Assembly: GCF_000166395.1 (NCBI RefSeq) | Contig: NC_014655.1 | Coordinates: forward strand, 558,001 to 622,000 | DNA: 64,000 nt | Reading direction: 5' to 3' | From: Leadbetterella byssophila DSM 17132 | GTDB taxonomy: Bacteria > Bacteroidota > Bacteroidia > Cytophagales > Spirosomataceae | In this document: positions 17,163 to 25,133 of the stretch, piece after piece | How the letters are laid out: the number at the start of each line of letters is the position of its first letter | How positions within the stretch are numbered: the stretch's first letter is position 1 | Made by a program: the position numbers and the translations under genes | The notes under the pieces: generated by a model | Told to the model about the DNA's origin: nothing | Databases searched by the model: none | What the model saw: the letters and a program-made list of their open reading frames with translations, nothing else

Positions 17163-17648
17163 TCATTTTACGTTTACTTCAATTAACTCCTTAATTACAT
17201 TTGTACTATCTACTTTAGGAACTATTGCAGAAAAAGTGTTAAAAACAGTCCCTTGCGGTCCAAGTTCAGGAATTTTCTTTATAACAGTAAGAATAGTTTT
17301 GTTGCCCTCTTTTCTTGGCTTTAGTGTAACTGTCCCTCTATACTCAATTCCTAAAACCAATAATGTATGGGTAGAAAAGTTAATAAAGGGGTGCTCATAT
17401 TTTGTAACTACCTCATTCAAGTAAGCATTTTCATCATTAATTACAACTAAGTAGTCTGAAGTTCTCACTTCTCCATCATCCAAAATAGGATAATTACCAA
17501 GAGATGAAGACTTTATGCTAAACCTAAACTCAGCTTCTTTAGATAAATCTGCTAATGAAGTATAGGGTATCTCTTGATTAAAGCTTTGTTCTTTACAAGA
17601 AGAAAGAGAGAGTATAGCTAATAGTGAAAGATAAAATAGAAGTTTCAT
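17163..17648 (-). CDS. Lipoprotein encoded upstream of the subtilase
   Basis: 161 residues. Signal MKLLFYLSLLAILSLSSCKE with lipobox LSSC (Cys18). The mature part contains NPSYTSLADLSKEAEFRFS-type sequence and a beta-rich region (VTLKPRKEGNKTILTVIKKIPELGPQ). It is not a family I recognise. It is the first gene of a two-gene unit with the S8 peptidase, whose start is one base after its stop. A role as inhibitor, chaperone or substrate partner of the protease is plausible but unproven. Confidence 0.65.
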   Translation of the reverse strand: MKLLFYLSLLAILSLSSCKEQSFNQEIPYTSLADLSKEAEFRFSIKSSSLGNYPILDDGEVRTSDYLVVINDENAYLNEVVTKYEHPFINFSTHTLLVLGIEYRGTVTLKPRKEGNKTILTVIKKIPELGPQGTVFNTFSAIVPKVDSTNVIKELIEVNVK

Positions 17649-17780
17649 AGTAATAATTAGTTTATTACTACTAAACTAGTAAAAGTCATATAGATTATAA
17701 AATAAATTAAATCTAAACTTGTAAGCTCCCCCATTTTAGTACAGTCTAAAAAGAGACAAAATACGTTATATTTCAGTCTG

Positions 17781-17829
17781 TTGTTGGGCGCAGTGGAGCG
17801 TAGCGGAACGTAGCCCAACAACAGACTTT
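17781..17829 (+). terminator. Strong stem-loop inside the IS, plus-strand orientation
   Basis: The 15-bp arms AGTCTGTTGTTGGGC and GCCCAACAACAGACT enclose a 23-base loop, followed by a T-rich tract (TTTTTATTTTT). It terminates plus-strand transcription and so blocks transcripts entering the element antisense to the transposase. Confidence 0.6.
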
Positions 17830-18545
17830 TTATTTTTAAATGCGACGGGACTTATACCTCCTAGGCTATCATGTGGCCTATAATGATTATAATCCTGAAC
17901 CCATTTTTTGGCTAATTTCTCGCACTTCATCTATACTTTCAAATAGATAAGCGTCCAGCACATTTGTCCGGTATGTTTTATTGAATCTCTCTATCAGCGC
18001 ATTCTGGGTAGGTTTACCTGGTTGGATGTATTTGAACTCTATTCCTATCACTTGACTCCATTCCTGGGCCAATTTCGCTATAAACTCTGGCTGCGCGCCC
18101 CGGGACCATTGTCCATTCTAATCTTTTGAGGTTTTCCGTGTTTATTGATTAAATGATTCAATATCCAGATTACCCGGCTGCTCTTTAATGAATAGTCTGT
18201 TTCAATAAACAGTACTTCTCTATTATAATCGTCTATGACGTTAAAGCTCCTAAATTTTCTTCCGTTCTGTAGTACATCATGCATAAAATCAATGCTCCAT
18301 GTGTGTGTAAAGTGAGCTGGAACCGCAATAGTTTCCTTAACGCGAGCTGGTAAGCGCTTCTTAACTTTACGTCTAAGCGGCAGACCCATCTGCTTATAAA
18401 CGCGGTGTAAACGCTTGTGGTTTACCTTTTGACCGGCGTTTCGCAAGCGGTAATAACTCTTCCAAAATCCTTCCCGAGGATGATCCACAGCCAGCTTTTC
18501 CAGACTTGCCATGAGTGCGGTGTCATTCTTGATAGATTGGTACAT
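17820..18545 (-). pseudogene. IS3-family transposase OrfB, frameshifted
   Basis: The N-terminal frame (18078-18545) has the IS3 core with WSIDFMHDVL (first Asp) and RMDNGP (second Asp). After the second Asp a 14-base insertion at 18089-18102 shifts the frame; removing it restores [15 protein letters not shown]. The C-terminal frame (17887-18072) holds the catalytic Glu region [21 protein letters not shown]. Another shift near 17930 separates the last segment, [19 protein letters not shown]. The protein cannot be made whole. Confidence 0.85.
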
Positions 18546-18646
18546 TAAACTGCTCCTGCTAGTCTTTAAAAGGCGGCAAGCCTTGCTTTTGCCACCCGGA
18601 TATAGCGGAGATACATCACGCTCAATACTTCGCTTTTGGCAAGGCT

Positions 18647-18946
18647 TTAAAGCTTTTTTTCGATGATGTATTTGGCCATATCTAGCTCGATAGCTAAATC
18701 AGCATACATTCGCTTGAGCTTCGCATTTTCTTCCTCAAGCTGCTTTACCCGCTTGAGTTCACTGGCTTCCATTCCACCGTAACGTTGACGCCACTTATAA
18801 AATGTGGCCTTACTAATGCCGTGCTCGCGGATAATACTATCCACATCTTTGCCGCTCTCAAACTCCTTAAGAATCTTGGCGATCTGGGTCGGATTGAATT
18901 TACTCGTCTTCATAATTACAGTTTTAAAGTTAAGAAAAAATTCCAC
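18647..18946 (-). CDS. IS3-family transposase OrfA
   Basis: 99 residues. A helix-turn-helix ([41 protein letters not shown]) is followed by a coiled coil ([37 protein letters not shown]). An A7G slippery run sits at the 3' end of the gene. The matching -1 frame continues [18 protein letters not shown] into orfB. Confidence 0.85.
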   Translation of the reverse strand: MEFFLNFKTVIMKTSKFNPTQIAKILKEFESGKDVDSIIREHGISKATFYKWRQRYGGMEASELKRVKQLEEENAKLKRMYADLAIELDMAKYIIEKKL

Positions 18947-19032
18947 TTTTAAACCGTACTATTTTCGGGGGAGCTTACAAACTTATTTAACTGTCTTAAA
19001 CGCAATTACTTGGACACTATTTTTAATTTATT

Positions 19033-19947
19033 TCACCAATTCGGATCAATTTTTACACCAATTGATTCGAGGAATTTTCTAGGGGACTTATAGTGAAGAC
19101 CGCCATGTATTCTTTCGAAATTATAGAATTTTTTCCATCTTATCATTACTTGTTTAAATTCTTGTAGGCTTTCAAATTCAAATCGTTGACATACAGCACT
19201 TTCCAGAATTGAATGGTAGGCTTCTATATGTCCATTCTGTTGAGGTGTTGCCGGTTTTGTAAATTCCTGAGTTATACCTTTTTGTTTTAGATATTCTTGA
19301 ACTATTAAAGCTTCGAATTGTGAGCCATTATCGTTTCTTACTATAAATTGCTTTGGCATCGGATAAGTTTGTAAAATTTGTTCAAATAGATTTATTACAT
19401 CTTCAGATTTAATAGAATTTGCGATGTATTGTCCCAATTGCCATCTCGAAAAAACATCCAAAATTGTCAGTACTTGCGCATTTGTGCGTTTTCCTTGGAT
19501 ATATACATATTTAATATCAAATTCTAGGAATGCAAATTCTCTTTGTACAATGGGAACGAGTTCTTTTACCCAGTTCCTACTTATTCTCTTGGTATTACTG
19601 CGTTGAAATTTTAATAAATTGTTTTCCTTCATGAGCTTATAGGTTCTATAAGCCCCAATTCTCAATCCCTTTTCTTGGTTTAAATAGCGGTAGGTTTTAT
19701 AATACCCATAATCCACAAATTCGCCCTCCAGAAGTGTTTTAGTTTCTTGTAAAATATAATCCATATCAAACCTATTATTTTCCATATCATATACATAACC
19801 TGAGGCCCTTTTCCCCGGTTTTGTACCTGTAGAAATGTAATAGTAGCTGCTTCGAGGTAAATCTACATGCTTTAATACTAGATATTTAGGCCTCCCTTGC
19901 TCTAGAAATTCGTCAACTACCTGGATTTTTATTTCTTTAGAGATTGA
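19033..19947 (-). CDS. IS3-family transposase OrfB (frameshift-expressed)
   Basis: The frame stays open upstream of the Met at 19785, back to the A8G slippery run at 19948-19956. It gives residues ISKEIKIQVVDEFLEQGRPKY before MENNRFDMDYILQE. The core has the first Asp in LEFDIKYVYIQG, the second in RNDNGSQFEAL and Glu in QQNGHIEAYHSILES. It is most likely made as an OrfAB fusion by -1 frameshifting, the common IS3 mechanism; this is inferred from the sequence. Confidence 0.82.
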   Translation of the reverse strand, partial: SISKEIKIQVVDEFLEQGRPKYLVLKHVDLPRSSYYYISTGTKPGKRASGYVYDMENNRFDMDYILQETKTLLEGEFVDYGYYKTYRYLNQEKGLRIGAYRTYKLMKENNLLKFQRSNTKRISRNWVKELVPIVQREFAFLEFDIKYVYIQGKRTNAQVLTILDVFSRWQLGQYIANSIKSEDVINLFEQILQTYPMPKQFIVRNDNGSQFEALIVQEYLKQKGITQEFTKPATPQQNGHIEAYHSILESAVCQRFEFESLQEFKQVMIRWKKFYNFERIHGGLHYKSPRKFLESIGVKIDPNW

Positions 19948-20243
19948 CTTTTTTTTAAAAGGGAATCTTTAATTTGAATAGCTAACTCTTTTTCAGCAAC
20001 TATCCTTTTTAGAGCTTCGTTTTCACGACGTAATTGTTTGAGTTCACGCTCGGCATCTGTCATTGCTCCTGCTTCCAAGCCACTTTTGCCTAACTTCTCA
20101 AATTTCTCTTTCCAATTATAAATACTCACAGTAGAAACCCCAAATTCTCGCGATGAATAACTTACGCCGTGCTGGATAGAATGAAGTACAATCTTCTCTT
20201 TCTCCTCCAAACTCCATGTTTTTCGATGTTTTGACATACACAA
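19929..20243 (-). CDS. IS3-family transposase OrfA
   Basis: 104 residues: a helix-turn-helix (LEEKEKIVLHSIQHGVSYSSREFGVSTVSIYNWKEKFEKLG) followed by a leucine-zipper segment (ERELKQLRRENEALKRIVAEKELAIQIKDSLLKKS). The A8G run near its 3' end is a -1 frameshift signal of the A AAA AAG type. Confidence 0.86.
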   Translation of the reverse strand: MCMSKHRKTWSLEEKEKIVLHSIQHGVSYSSREFGVSTVSIYNWKEKFEKLGKSGLEAGAMTDAERELKQLRRENEALKRIVAEKELAIQIKDSLLKKSQSLKK

Positions 20244-20348
20244 ATCTAATTAATTGTTAACTTAGTTTTGTGTCCAAGTTTTTATCGAGCTATTAGGTAA
20301 CGGTAAAGAATTTAACCATAGCAGTTCTGTCTTCAATGTCTATGATTC

Positions 20349-20929
20349 GTGTACGTCTTCAAACTAAATTAGACACATTAGGATGAAACCTTAAGGAGAT
20401 TTTCGAGTTATAAATTTATTAATTTTTGTTGATTAAACAATTTTCTTCTTCTGTTCAAAGAATCGATTTTTACCTGTTTTCTTTTTTTAAAATTCGTTCA
20501 GATCGCCCGCAGTAGACATCTGCAGGTGTTAAGTTTTGCAGCGATTCGTGATAACGTCGGTTGTTATAGTTGTCCACAAACTTTCCCAAGGCTTCGATAA
20601 GTTCTTCTGGATGGTAAAAGTGGTTTAATTTAACCACGTTTTTCATCGTTCTGTGATAACGTTCGATTTTCCCCTGTGTCTGCGGATGCATCGGTCTGCC
20701 GTGAACCTGTTTCATCTTCATGTCTTCTTTCAGATATGTTTTTAACTCGCTGGAGATATAACAAGGGCCGTTATCAGAGAGCAGTTTCGGTTTTGCTTTC
20801 GACTTTAACTTTGCTTTTTCGATGGCTGTATTTACCGTTCTTTTCACATCTTCTGCATTCATTGAATCGCAAAGCTCCCAATGGATGATATAGCGGCAGT
20901 AGTCGTCTAAAACTGTACTCAGATATTAC
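20349..20929 (-). mobile_element. Truncated IS3-family element (second remnant)
   Basis: The right end reads GTGTACGTCTTCAAACTAAA, then diverges from the other two members of this lineage. The remnant is cut at the same point as the 10793-11363 copy and joins the same foreign flank, although the internal IS sequences of the two copies differ markedly. It forms the left part of direct repeat R2. Confidence 0.78.
20470..20862 (-). pseudogene. IS3-family transposase OrfB, C-terminal fragment
   Basis: 130 residues matching the C-terminal part of the 12830-13813 transposase at about 80% identity: LLSDNGPCYISS, the catalytic QTQGKIERYHRTMKN and the end LTPADVYCGRSERIL. The first catalytic Asp is lost. 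Confidence 0.88.
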
Positions 20930-21330
20930 TGATCTCCCTCACAAGAATAGGACAATTTTAAATTACAGGTTTCACGGTTTAAAGTTCTTAGATCTTAGAA
21001 AAATACAATGAATCCCACAAGTTTTGTTGTTGATCCCTTAGTTCTTAGAAAAATACAATGCACCCCACAAGTTTTGTCGGTGATCCCATAAAACTGGTGT
21101 TCGATAACAATTTATACTATGAAAATGGAATTTATCGAACACCTACAATGATGCAAATGTTTGCTCATAACTCGTTGAAAATGAAGGAGAAGGGGTTGTT
21201 GATTTACAAAAAAATAGGGGGAAATCGCAATGATTTCCCCCTAAGTGAGCCTACGGGGAGTTCTATCGAACACCTGGACAGAATTTTATTGTTTTTCGAG
21301 AGGCTGAAGTAGAATGCTGTAATTTAGTTT
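20930..21330. repeat. Direct repeat R2 with tandem 50-bp units and tRNA-like scar
   Basis: A second copy of the R1 block. It has the shared flank, two 50-bp tandem units (20987-21036 and 21037-21086) that end GTTGATCC or GGTGATCC, and an inverted repeat GGTGTTCGATAA / TTATCGAACACC near 21098-21150. A hairpin plus tRNA-like 3' end follows at 21216-21258. Confidence 0.72.
21216..21258 (-). other. Displaced tRNA 3' end with terminator (second scar)
   Basis: On the minus strand: CCCCGTAGGCTCA (21258-21246), a 3-base gap, then the AGGGGGAAATC / GATTTCCCCCT hairpin (21242-21216) and a T-run. It differs from the intact tRNA-Glu 3' end (CCCCGTAGGGTCA) at one of 13 positions, and the hairpin starts at the same distance. 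Confidence 0.45.
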
Positions 21331-21514
21331 TGTCCTATTTTTTGGAGGGAGGGCATCGCAAACATTTCTTATGAAACACTGGTTAAATTACCACATAATA
21401 AAAAAATGTAACTTTATTGAATTTTATAACATTCCTTAATTTAATTGGAACAACTTTAAAATCAGTCCTAAACAACCTATTATGAAAATTAATAGTATAA
21501 ATTTTATACAAATT

Positions 21515-21679
21515 TCAATCAAAGTCGTTTTTCAGTACAAACTTCTTTAAGTCGGTAAGACTATGAATTATAAATTTTATTGCAGTTTCAATCTTCTGTA
21601 CAGAGAAATTGGTTTCAATTTCTAATTCACTGATTTCATTTTCCAGCTTATTTAGTGTTTCATTGTAGAATTTATTCAT
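21515..21679 (-). pseudogene. rteC: RteC-like regulator, N-terminal fragment
   Basis: A 54-codon frame starts MNKFYNETLNKLENEISELE and runs through SVQKIETAIKFIIHSLTDLKKF. This resembles the N-terminus of RteC, the excision regulator of CTnDOT-type conjugative transposons, which is normally more than 250 residues; here a stop follows LKNDFD. It marks the broken left end of the metal-resistance island. Recognition is from the helical LKKFV-type pattern and context, so the name is moderately confident. Confidence 0.5.
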
Positions 21680-21705
21680 CCGCCTATTTTTAATTACATA
21701 CTATT

Positions 21706-21754
21706 AGTAATTACATAAGCTAATACACTTCATATTAGCTTATATGTAATTACT
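21706..21754. repeat. Large inverted repeat upstream of the rteC fragment
   Basis: Arms of about 20 bp (AGTAATTACATAAGCTAATA and its complement with a 2-base bulge) around a 7-base loop, 27 bases upstream of the rteC start. It may be a regulator or recombination site. Confidence 0.55.
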
Positions 21755-21913
21755 GCTTATAGAACTTCAATCCCTACCATGTTGACGATGGAACGAGAGG
21801 TAGTTGCATCCATTAATTGGGTTGTAATATGATGGAGGTCAATCCTTGCGAAATTATCCCTGCATCATTAATTTCATTTATTTTTTACATTTTAAAACCT
21901 TAGTAAATCAATT

Positions 21914-24187
21914 TTAATAAGTCAATGCCAGTCCCACGCCGAAGCCCATATCACTATCATAGTGGGTGCGAATACCAATATTTTTATTGATGATGTATCT
22001 GAGTTCACCCATATATTCTAAATCAGTATTTACCATAAAGCCCCCCCTTAACCTTTTTGAAATAGGAATATCTTCACGCATTAACTGTAATCTGACAATT
22101 CCGTCATGGTACACTTCTGCCTGAAAATTGACCAACATAGGTAAGGTGTACATAAACCCTACACTAAAGGCTCTTCGGGTATCTTTCTTGTTGATTTGTC
22201 CAAAGATGTTTTTTTCATGCTCATCTTCTCCCATTTTACGGTATCGCCAATCAAACCCTACAAACGGCATGAACCATTGCATCTTACCAATATATCTTCC
22301 CAAATGGGTTTCTACTTCATAACCATGCATACTATTATAACCTAAACGCCATTCAGTACCTAATTGATAACGTGCGTTCATCAGCATAGCTTCTCCATCA
22401 TTACCATTGGTTGCAAAATCATTTTGTGCCATAAAATGAGGCATATTACTTTCTCTTTGCAATTCCTTATAGGCTTTTGCCTTGTCGGGTAAGTAAGGGT
22501 TTTTATAGTCTCCAACTTCAAACACCCTGTTCATTCCTGCCATCATATGATAAAGGATATGGCAATGGAAAAACCAATCACCCTCTTCGTTCGCCAAAAA
22601 CTCAATAATATCGGTTTCCATTGGCATAATATCTAAAACATTTTTCAATGGAGATTTTTCTCCCTTTCCATTAATAACCCTAAAATCAAATCCGTGAAGA
22701 TGCATTGGATGCCGCATCATTGAATTATTATATATGGTAATCCGCAGGACTTCGCCTTTTTTTACAGGAATTTTATCTGTTTCCGAAAGTATTTTATTAT
22801 CCATGCTCCATACATAGCGGTTCATGTTGCCAGTAAGTGTAAATTTCAGCTCCTTTACGGGTGCATCTTTAGGAAGAGTAGTATTGTGTGGCGATTGTAA
22901 CATTGCATAATTTAATGTTTTGATTTCTCCCAAAGCATTAGCGTTGTAACGGTTAGCGTCGTTATCCATATCCATACCCTCATGCTTACTGTGGTCTGCT
23001 TTTTTTGTTGCATCTCCGGTAATTTCGGGATACATCACTACATTCATGTCCATTTGGTTAAGGCTCATCTTCATGCCCATATCGTCCAAATCGCCATTCA
23101 TTTTCATCATATCGTTCATCATCTTCATCCCCTCAAAATACTTCAATCGTGGGAGTGGAGAAATAAGCTGTTTGACCCCATCACCTATAAAGTAACTCGC
23201 AGATTGTGTCCTGTCTTCGGTTGTTGCTAAGAACTCGTAAGCCAAACCATCTTGAGGGATAGTCACTACAATATCGTAAGTTTCAGAAACGGCAATGATT
23301 AACCTGTCCACCTCTACAGGCTCAACATCATTCCCATCATTCGCTACTACTGTAATTTTACCTCCGGCGTAACGCAGCCAGAAATAGGAAGATGCACCGC
23401 CATTGGATATGCGAAGCCGTACTTTGTCCCCCGCCTTTAAGGTTTTGCCGTCAACCGTTTTTAGCTCCGGTGCATTGCTGCCATTGATAAGGATTTTATC
23501 ATAATATACATCGCTCACATCCATTGCCAGCATCCGCTTCCACTCATTGGTTACTTTCACGCCAAATTTTCCCTCCTTAATAGCTTCAACATATGATTGT
23601 GTTGCGCCTTTCTTAATGGCCGCCCAATCATTTGCATTGTGTAGCATACGGTTGATATTATCGGGGTTAAGATTTGTCCACTCACTTAATATAATTGGAA
23701 CGGTCGGCAAATCGTCAATTCCTTTTCTGAATGTCTTATCATCGCTTCTTTTCTTCATGATAAAACTTCCGTACATGCCAATCTGCTCCTGCAATCCTGA
23801 GTGGGAATGGTACCAGTGCGTACCATGCTGGATAATCGGAAAACGGTAGGTGTAGGTTGTGCCCGGTGCGATGGGTTTTTGTGTAAGCCAGGGCACACCG
23901 TCTTCTTTATTGGGCAGGAACACACCATGCCAGTGAAGTGATGTGCTTTCTTTCAATTGGTTGTGCACCACTATTTCGGCAGTGTCGCCCTCGGTAAAGG
24001 TAAGGGTGGGCATGGGGATTTGCCCGTTTACGGCAATTGCCCTTTTTTGCTTACCTGCATAGTTGACAAGCGTATCTTTTACATACAGCTCGTAATGCAC
24101 CACTCTCTGTGCAAACAGCGTTTGCGTGCAAAGCAGTATCAGCACTGTTTGCAAAATTCTTATAGGTATTTTATTATATCTGTTCAT
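21914..24187 (-). CDS. Multicopper oxidase (CopA-type) with C-terminal CopB-like domain
   Basis: 757 residues. Signal peptide 1-26 (...TLFAQ), then three cupredoxin domains. Copper ligand motifs are visible: TSLHWHGVFLP, HWYHSHSGL, HPMHLHGFDFR and HCHILYHMMAGMNRV. A Met-rich stretch (MKMMNDMMKMNGDLDD..., about 355-395) is typical of copper-oxidising members. The last about 160 residues (GRYIGKMQWFMPFVGFDWRYR..., LRGGFMVNTDLEYMGEL) resemble the outer-membrane CopB copper-resistance family, so the protein may be a fusion. It oxidises Cu(I) in the periplasm. It is the last gene of the metal operon. Confidence 0.85.
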   Translation of the reverse strand: MNRYNKIPIRILQTVLILLCTQTLFAQRVVHYELYVKDTLVNYAGKQKRAIAVNGQIPMPTLTFTEGDTAEIVVHNQLKESTSLHWHGVFLPNKEDGVPWLTQKPIAPGTTYTYRFPIIQHGTHWYHSHSGLQEQIGMYGSFIMKKRSDDKTFRKGIDDLPTVPIILSEWTNLNPDNINRMLHNANDWAAIKKGATQSYVEAIKEGKFGVKVTNEWKRMLAMDVSDVYYDKILINGSNAPELKTVDGKTLKAGDKVRLRISNGGASSYFWLRYAGGKITVVANDGNDVEPVEVDRLIIAVSETYDIVVTIPQDGLAYEFLATTEDRTQSASYFIGDGVKQLISPLPRLKYFEGMKMMNDMMKMNGDLDDMGMKMSLNQMDMNVVMYPEITGDATKKADHSKHEGMDMDNDANRYNANALGEIKTLNYAMLQSPHNTTLPKDAPVKELKFTLTGNMNRYVWSMDNKILSETDKIPVKKGEVLRITIYNNSMMRHPMHLHGFDFRVINGKGEKSPLKNVLDIMPMETDIIEFLANEEGDWFFHCHILYHMMAGMNRVFEVGDYKNPYLPDKAKAYKELQRESNMPHFMAQNDFATNGNDGEAMLMNARYQLGTEWRLGYNSMHGYEVETHLGRYIGKMQWFMPFVGFDWRYRKMGEDEHEKNIFGQINKKDTRRAFSVGFMYTLPMLVNFQAEVYHDGIVRLQLMREDIPISKRLRGGFMVNTDLEYMGELRYIINKNIGIRTHYDSDMGFGVGLALTY

Positions 24188-24200
24188 GATTTGAAAAATT

Positions 24201-24656
24201 TTATTTAATGCTGTCTTCCATTGTGCTAAACCACGCTATCAAAACCTGCTTATCCTCCGGTGACAATACTGCATTGCGATGAATTAGTGTGTATGATGAC
24301 AACGGCATTTCCCCGTCCTTAACCTGCCCGGCCATAGCCCTGAACTTGTTTCGCTGCCTGCGGACAGAATAGTCGCCAAATTCGCTAAAGTTGAGTTCCT
24401 CTTTCCCCTTTTTTATATGCTCTGCCATGTACCATGCGCCGGGCTGGATACGGCTGTACCACGGATAATGGGTATTGTTGCTATGGCAGTCATAACAGGA
24501 CTGAACAAGGATAGCCTTTACATTTTGGGGTACGGCGTACACCCTTTCGATATGGGTGGCTGGCACTTCAACCGCCTGGTTCCGTAAGGGCTGAGAGAAC
24601 TGTATGGCAATCAGGACGACAGCCAGCCCCAATATGATTTTCTTCTTTATGGTCAT
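24201..24656 (-). CDS. Haem-binding domain protein (single CxxCH)
   Basis: 151 residues. An N-terminal membrane anchor or signal (IILGLAVVLIAIQFSQPL) is followed by one haem motif CYDCH (about residue 55) and NNTHYPWYSRIQPGAWYM. This matches the haem-binding domain family often paired with multicopper oxidases in Bacteroidota. A single c-type haem suggests an electron carrier or sensor next to the oxidase; the exact role is inferred. It starts 13 bases upstream of the multicopper oxidase coding region. Confidence 0.78.
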   Translation of the reverse strand: MTIKKKIILGLAVVLIAIQFSQPLRNQAVEVPATHIERVYAVPQNVKAILVQSCYDCHSNNTHYPWYSRIQPGAWYMAEHIKKGKEELNFSEFGDYSVRRQRNKFRAMAGQVKDGEMPLSSYTLIHRNAVLSPEDKQVLIAWFSTMEDSIK

Positions 24657-24688
24657 AATTATTTTATTGTGGCTTCATCTTTTTGTGT

Positions 24689-25108
24689 CTACTGTTTTTT
24701 CACATACTTGGCATAATTCTCCTTGTTTTCAAAATAAGAAACTTCACCGTTATTTCCTGTCACAGCAATCATCGCATTAGCTTTGTCTACCTGCTTATGG
24801 GAATAGGGGTCTATCGCCATCCGCACGGTGGCATCTTTTGGAATACGCTCTTTGCACATTTCGCAGCACCCGTAATATATTTTACCGTCAAATTTTACGT
24901 CAAACTGCTTTTTGCCCATATAGGCATCGTTGACCATGCAGACTTCATCCGATGGAACCAATTCGCCTATTTGGGTACTATGCCCGTGGCTTTCCGGAGT
25001 TGCCTGCGAATGATGCTGTGCCGCTTCATCCTTATTTGACCCTGCCTGCCCGCAAGCGGTGAATAGCAGGGCTAATAAGGAAATAAAGCCAATTATTATT
25101 TTGCTCAT
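24689..25108 (-). CDS. NosL/YHS-like metal-binding lipoprotein
   Basis: 139 residues. Lipoprotein signal MSKIIIGFISLLALLFTACGQ (lipobox FTAC). The mature part has a His-rich linker and then VCMVNDAYMGKKQFDVKFDGKIYYGCCEMCKERIPKD, whose Cys-Met and GCCEMC groups resemble the metal sites of NosL- and YHS-type domains. It probably binds copper in the envelope and sits in the metal operon. The family is judged from motif only. Confidence 0.6.
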   Translation of the reverse strand: MSKIIIGFISLLALLFTACGQAGSNKDEAAQHHSQATPESHGHSTQIGELVPSDEVCMVNDAYMGKKQFDVKFDGKIYYGCCEMCKERIPKDATVRMAIDPYSHKQVDKANAMIAVTGNNGEVSYFENKENYAKYVKKQ

Positions 25109-25133
25109 GTCGAAACTGTTTTTTGAAATTTTA

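Larger units (their letters stand above)
17720..18979 (-). mobile_element. IS3-family insertion sequence, broken transposase, with 4-bp target duplication
   Basis: 1260 bp. Terminal inverted repeats begin TGTAAGCTCCCCC on both ends, with AACT duplicated at 17716-17719 and 18980-18983. orfA (18647-18946) is intact; orfB is broken by a 14-base GC-rich insertion at 18089-18102 and by a second frame shift near 17930. A -1 slippery run (A AAA AAG) at the end of orfA fits the usual IS3 frameshift. A 15-bp stem-loop lies near the left end (17781-17829). Confidence 0.88.
19008..20279 (-). mobile_element. IS3-family insertion sequence (third lineage)
   Basis: Ends ACTTGGACAC on both sides (left at 19008, right complement at 20279), about 1272 bp. 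orfA (19929-20243) and orfB are both open, and an A8G slippery run joins them. The transposase keeps all three acidic residues, so this copy may be active. A target duplication was not clear from the flanks. Confidence 0.82.

Noticed and set aside
12132-17648. Defence island or toxin/antitoxin unit around the subtilase
   Set aside because: No nuclease, STAND or other defence domain is present; the genes are secreted proteins, so a surface role fits better.
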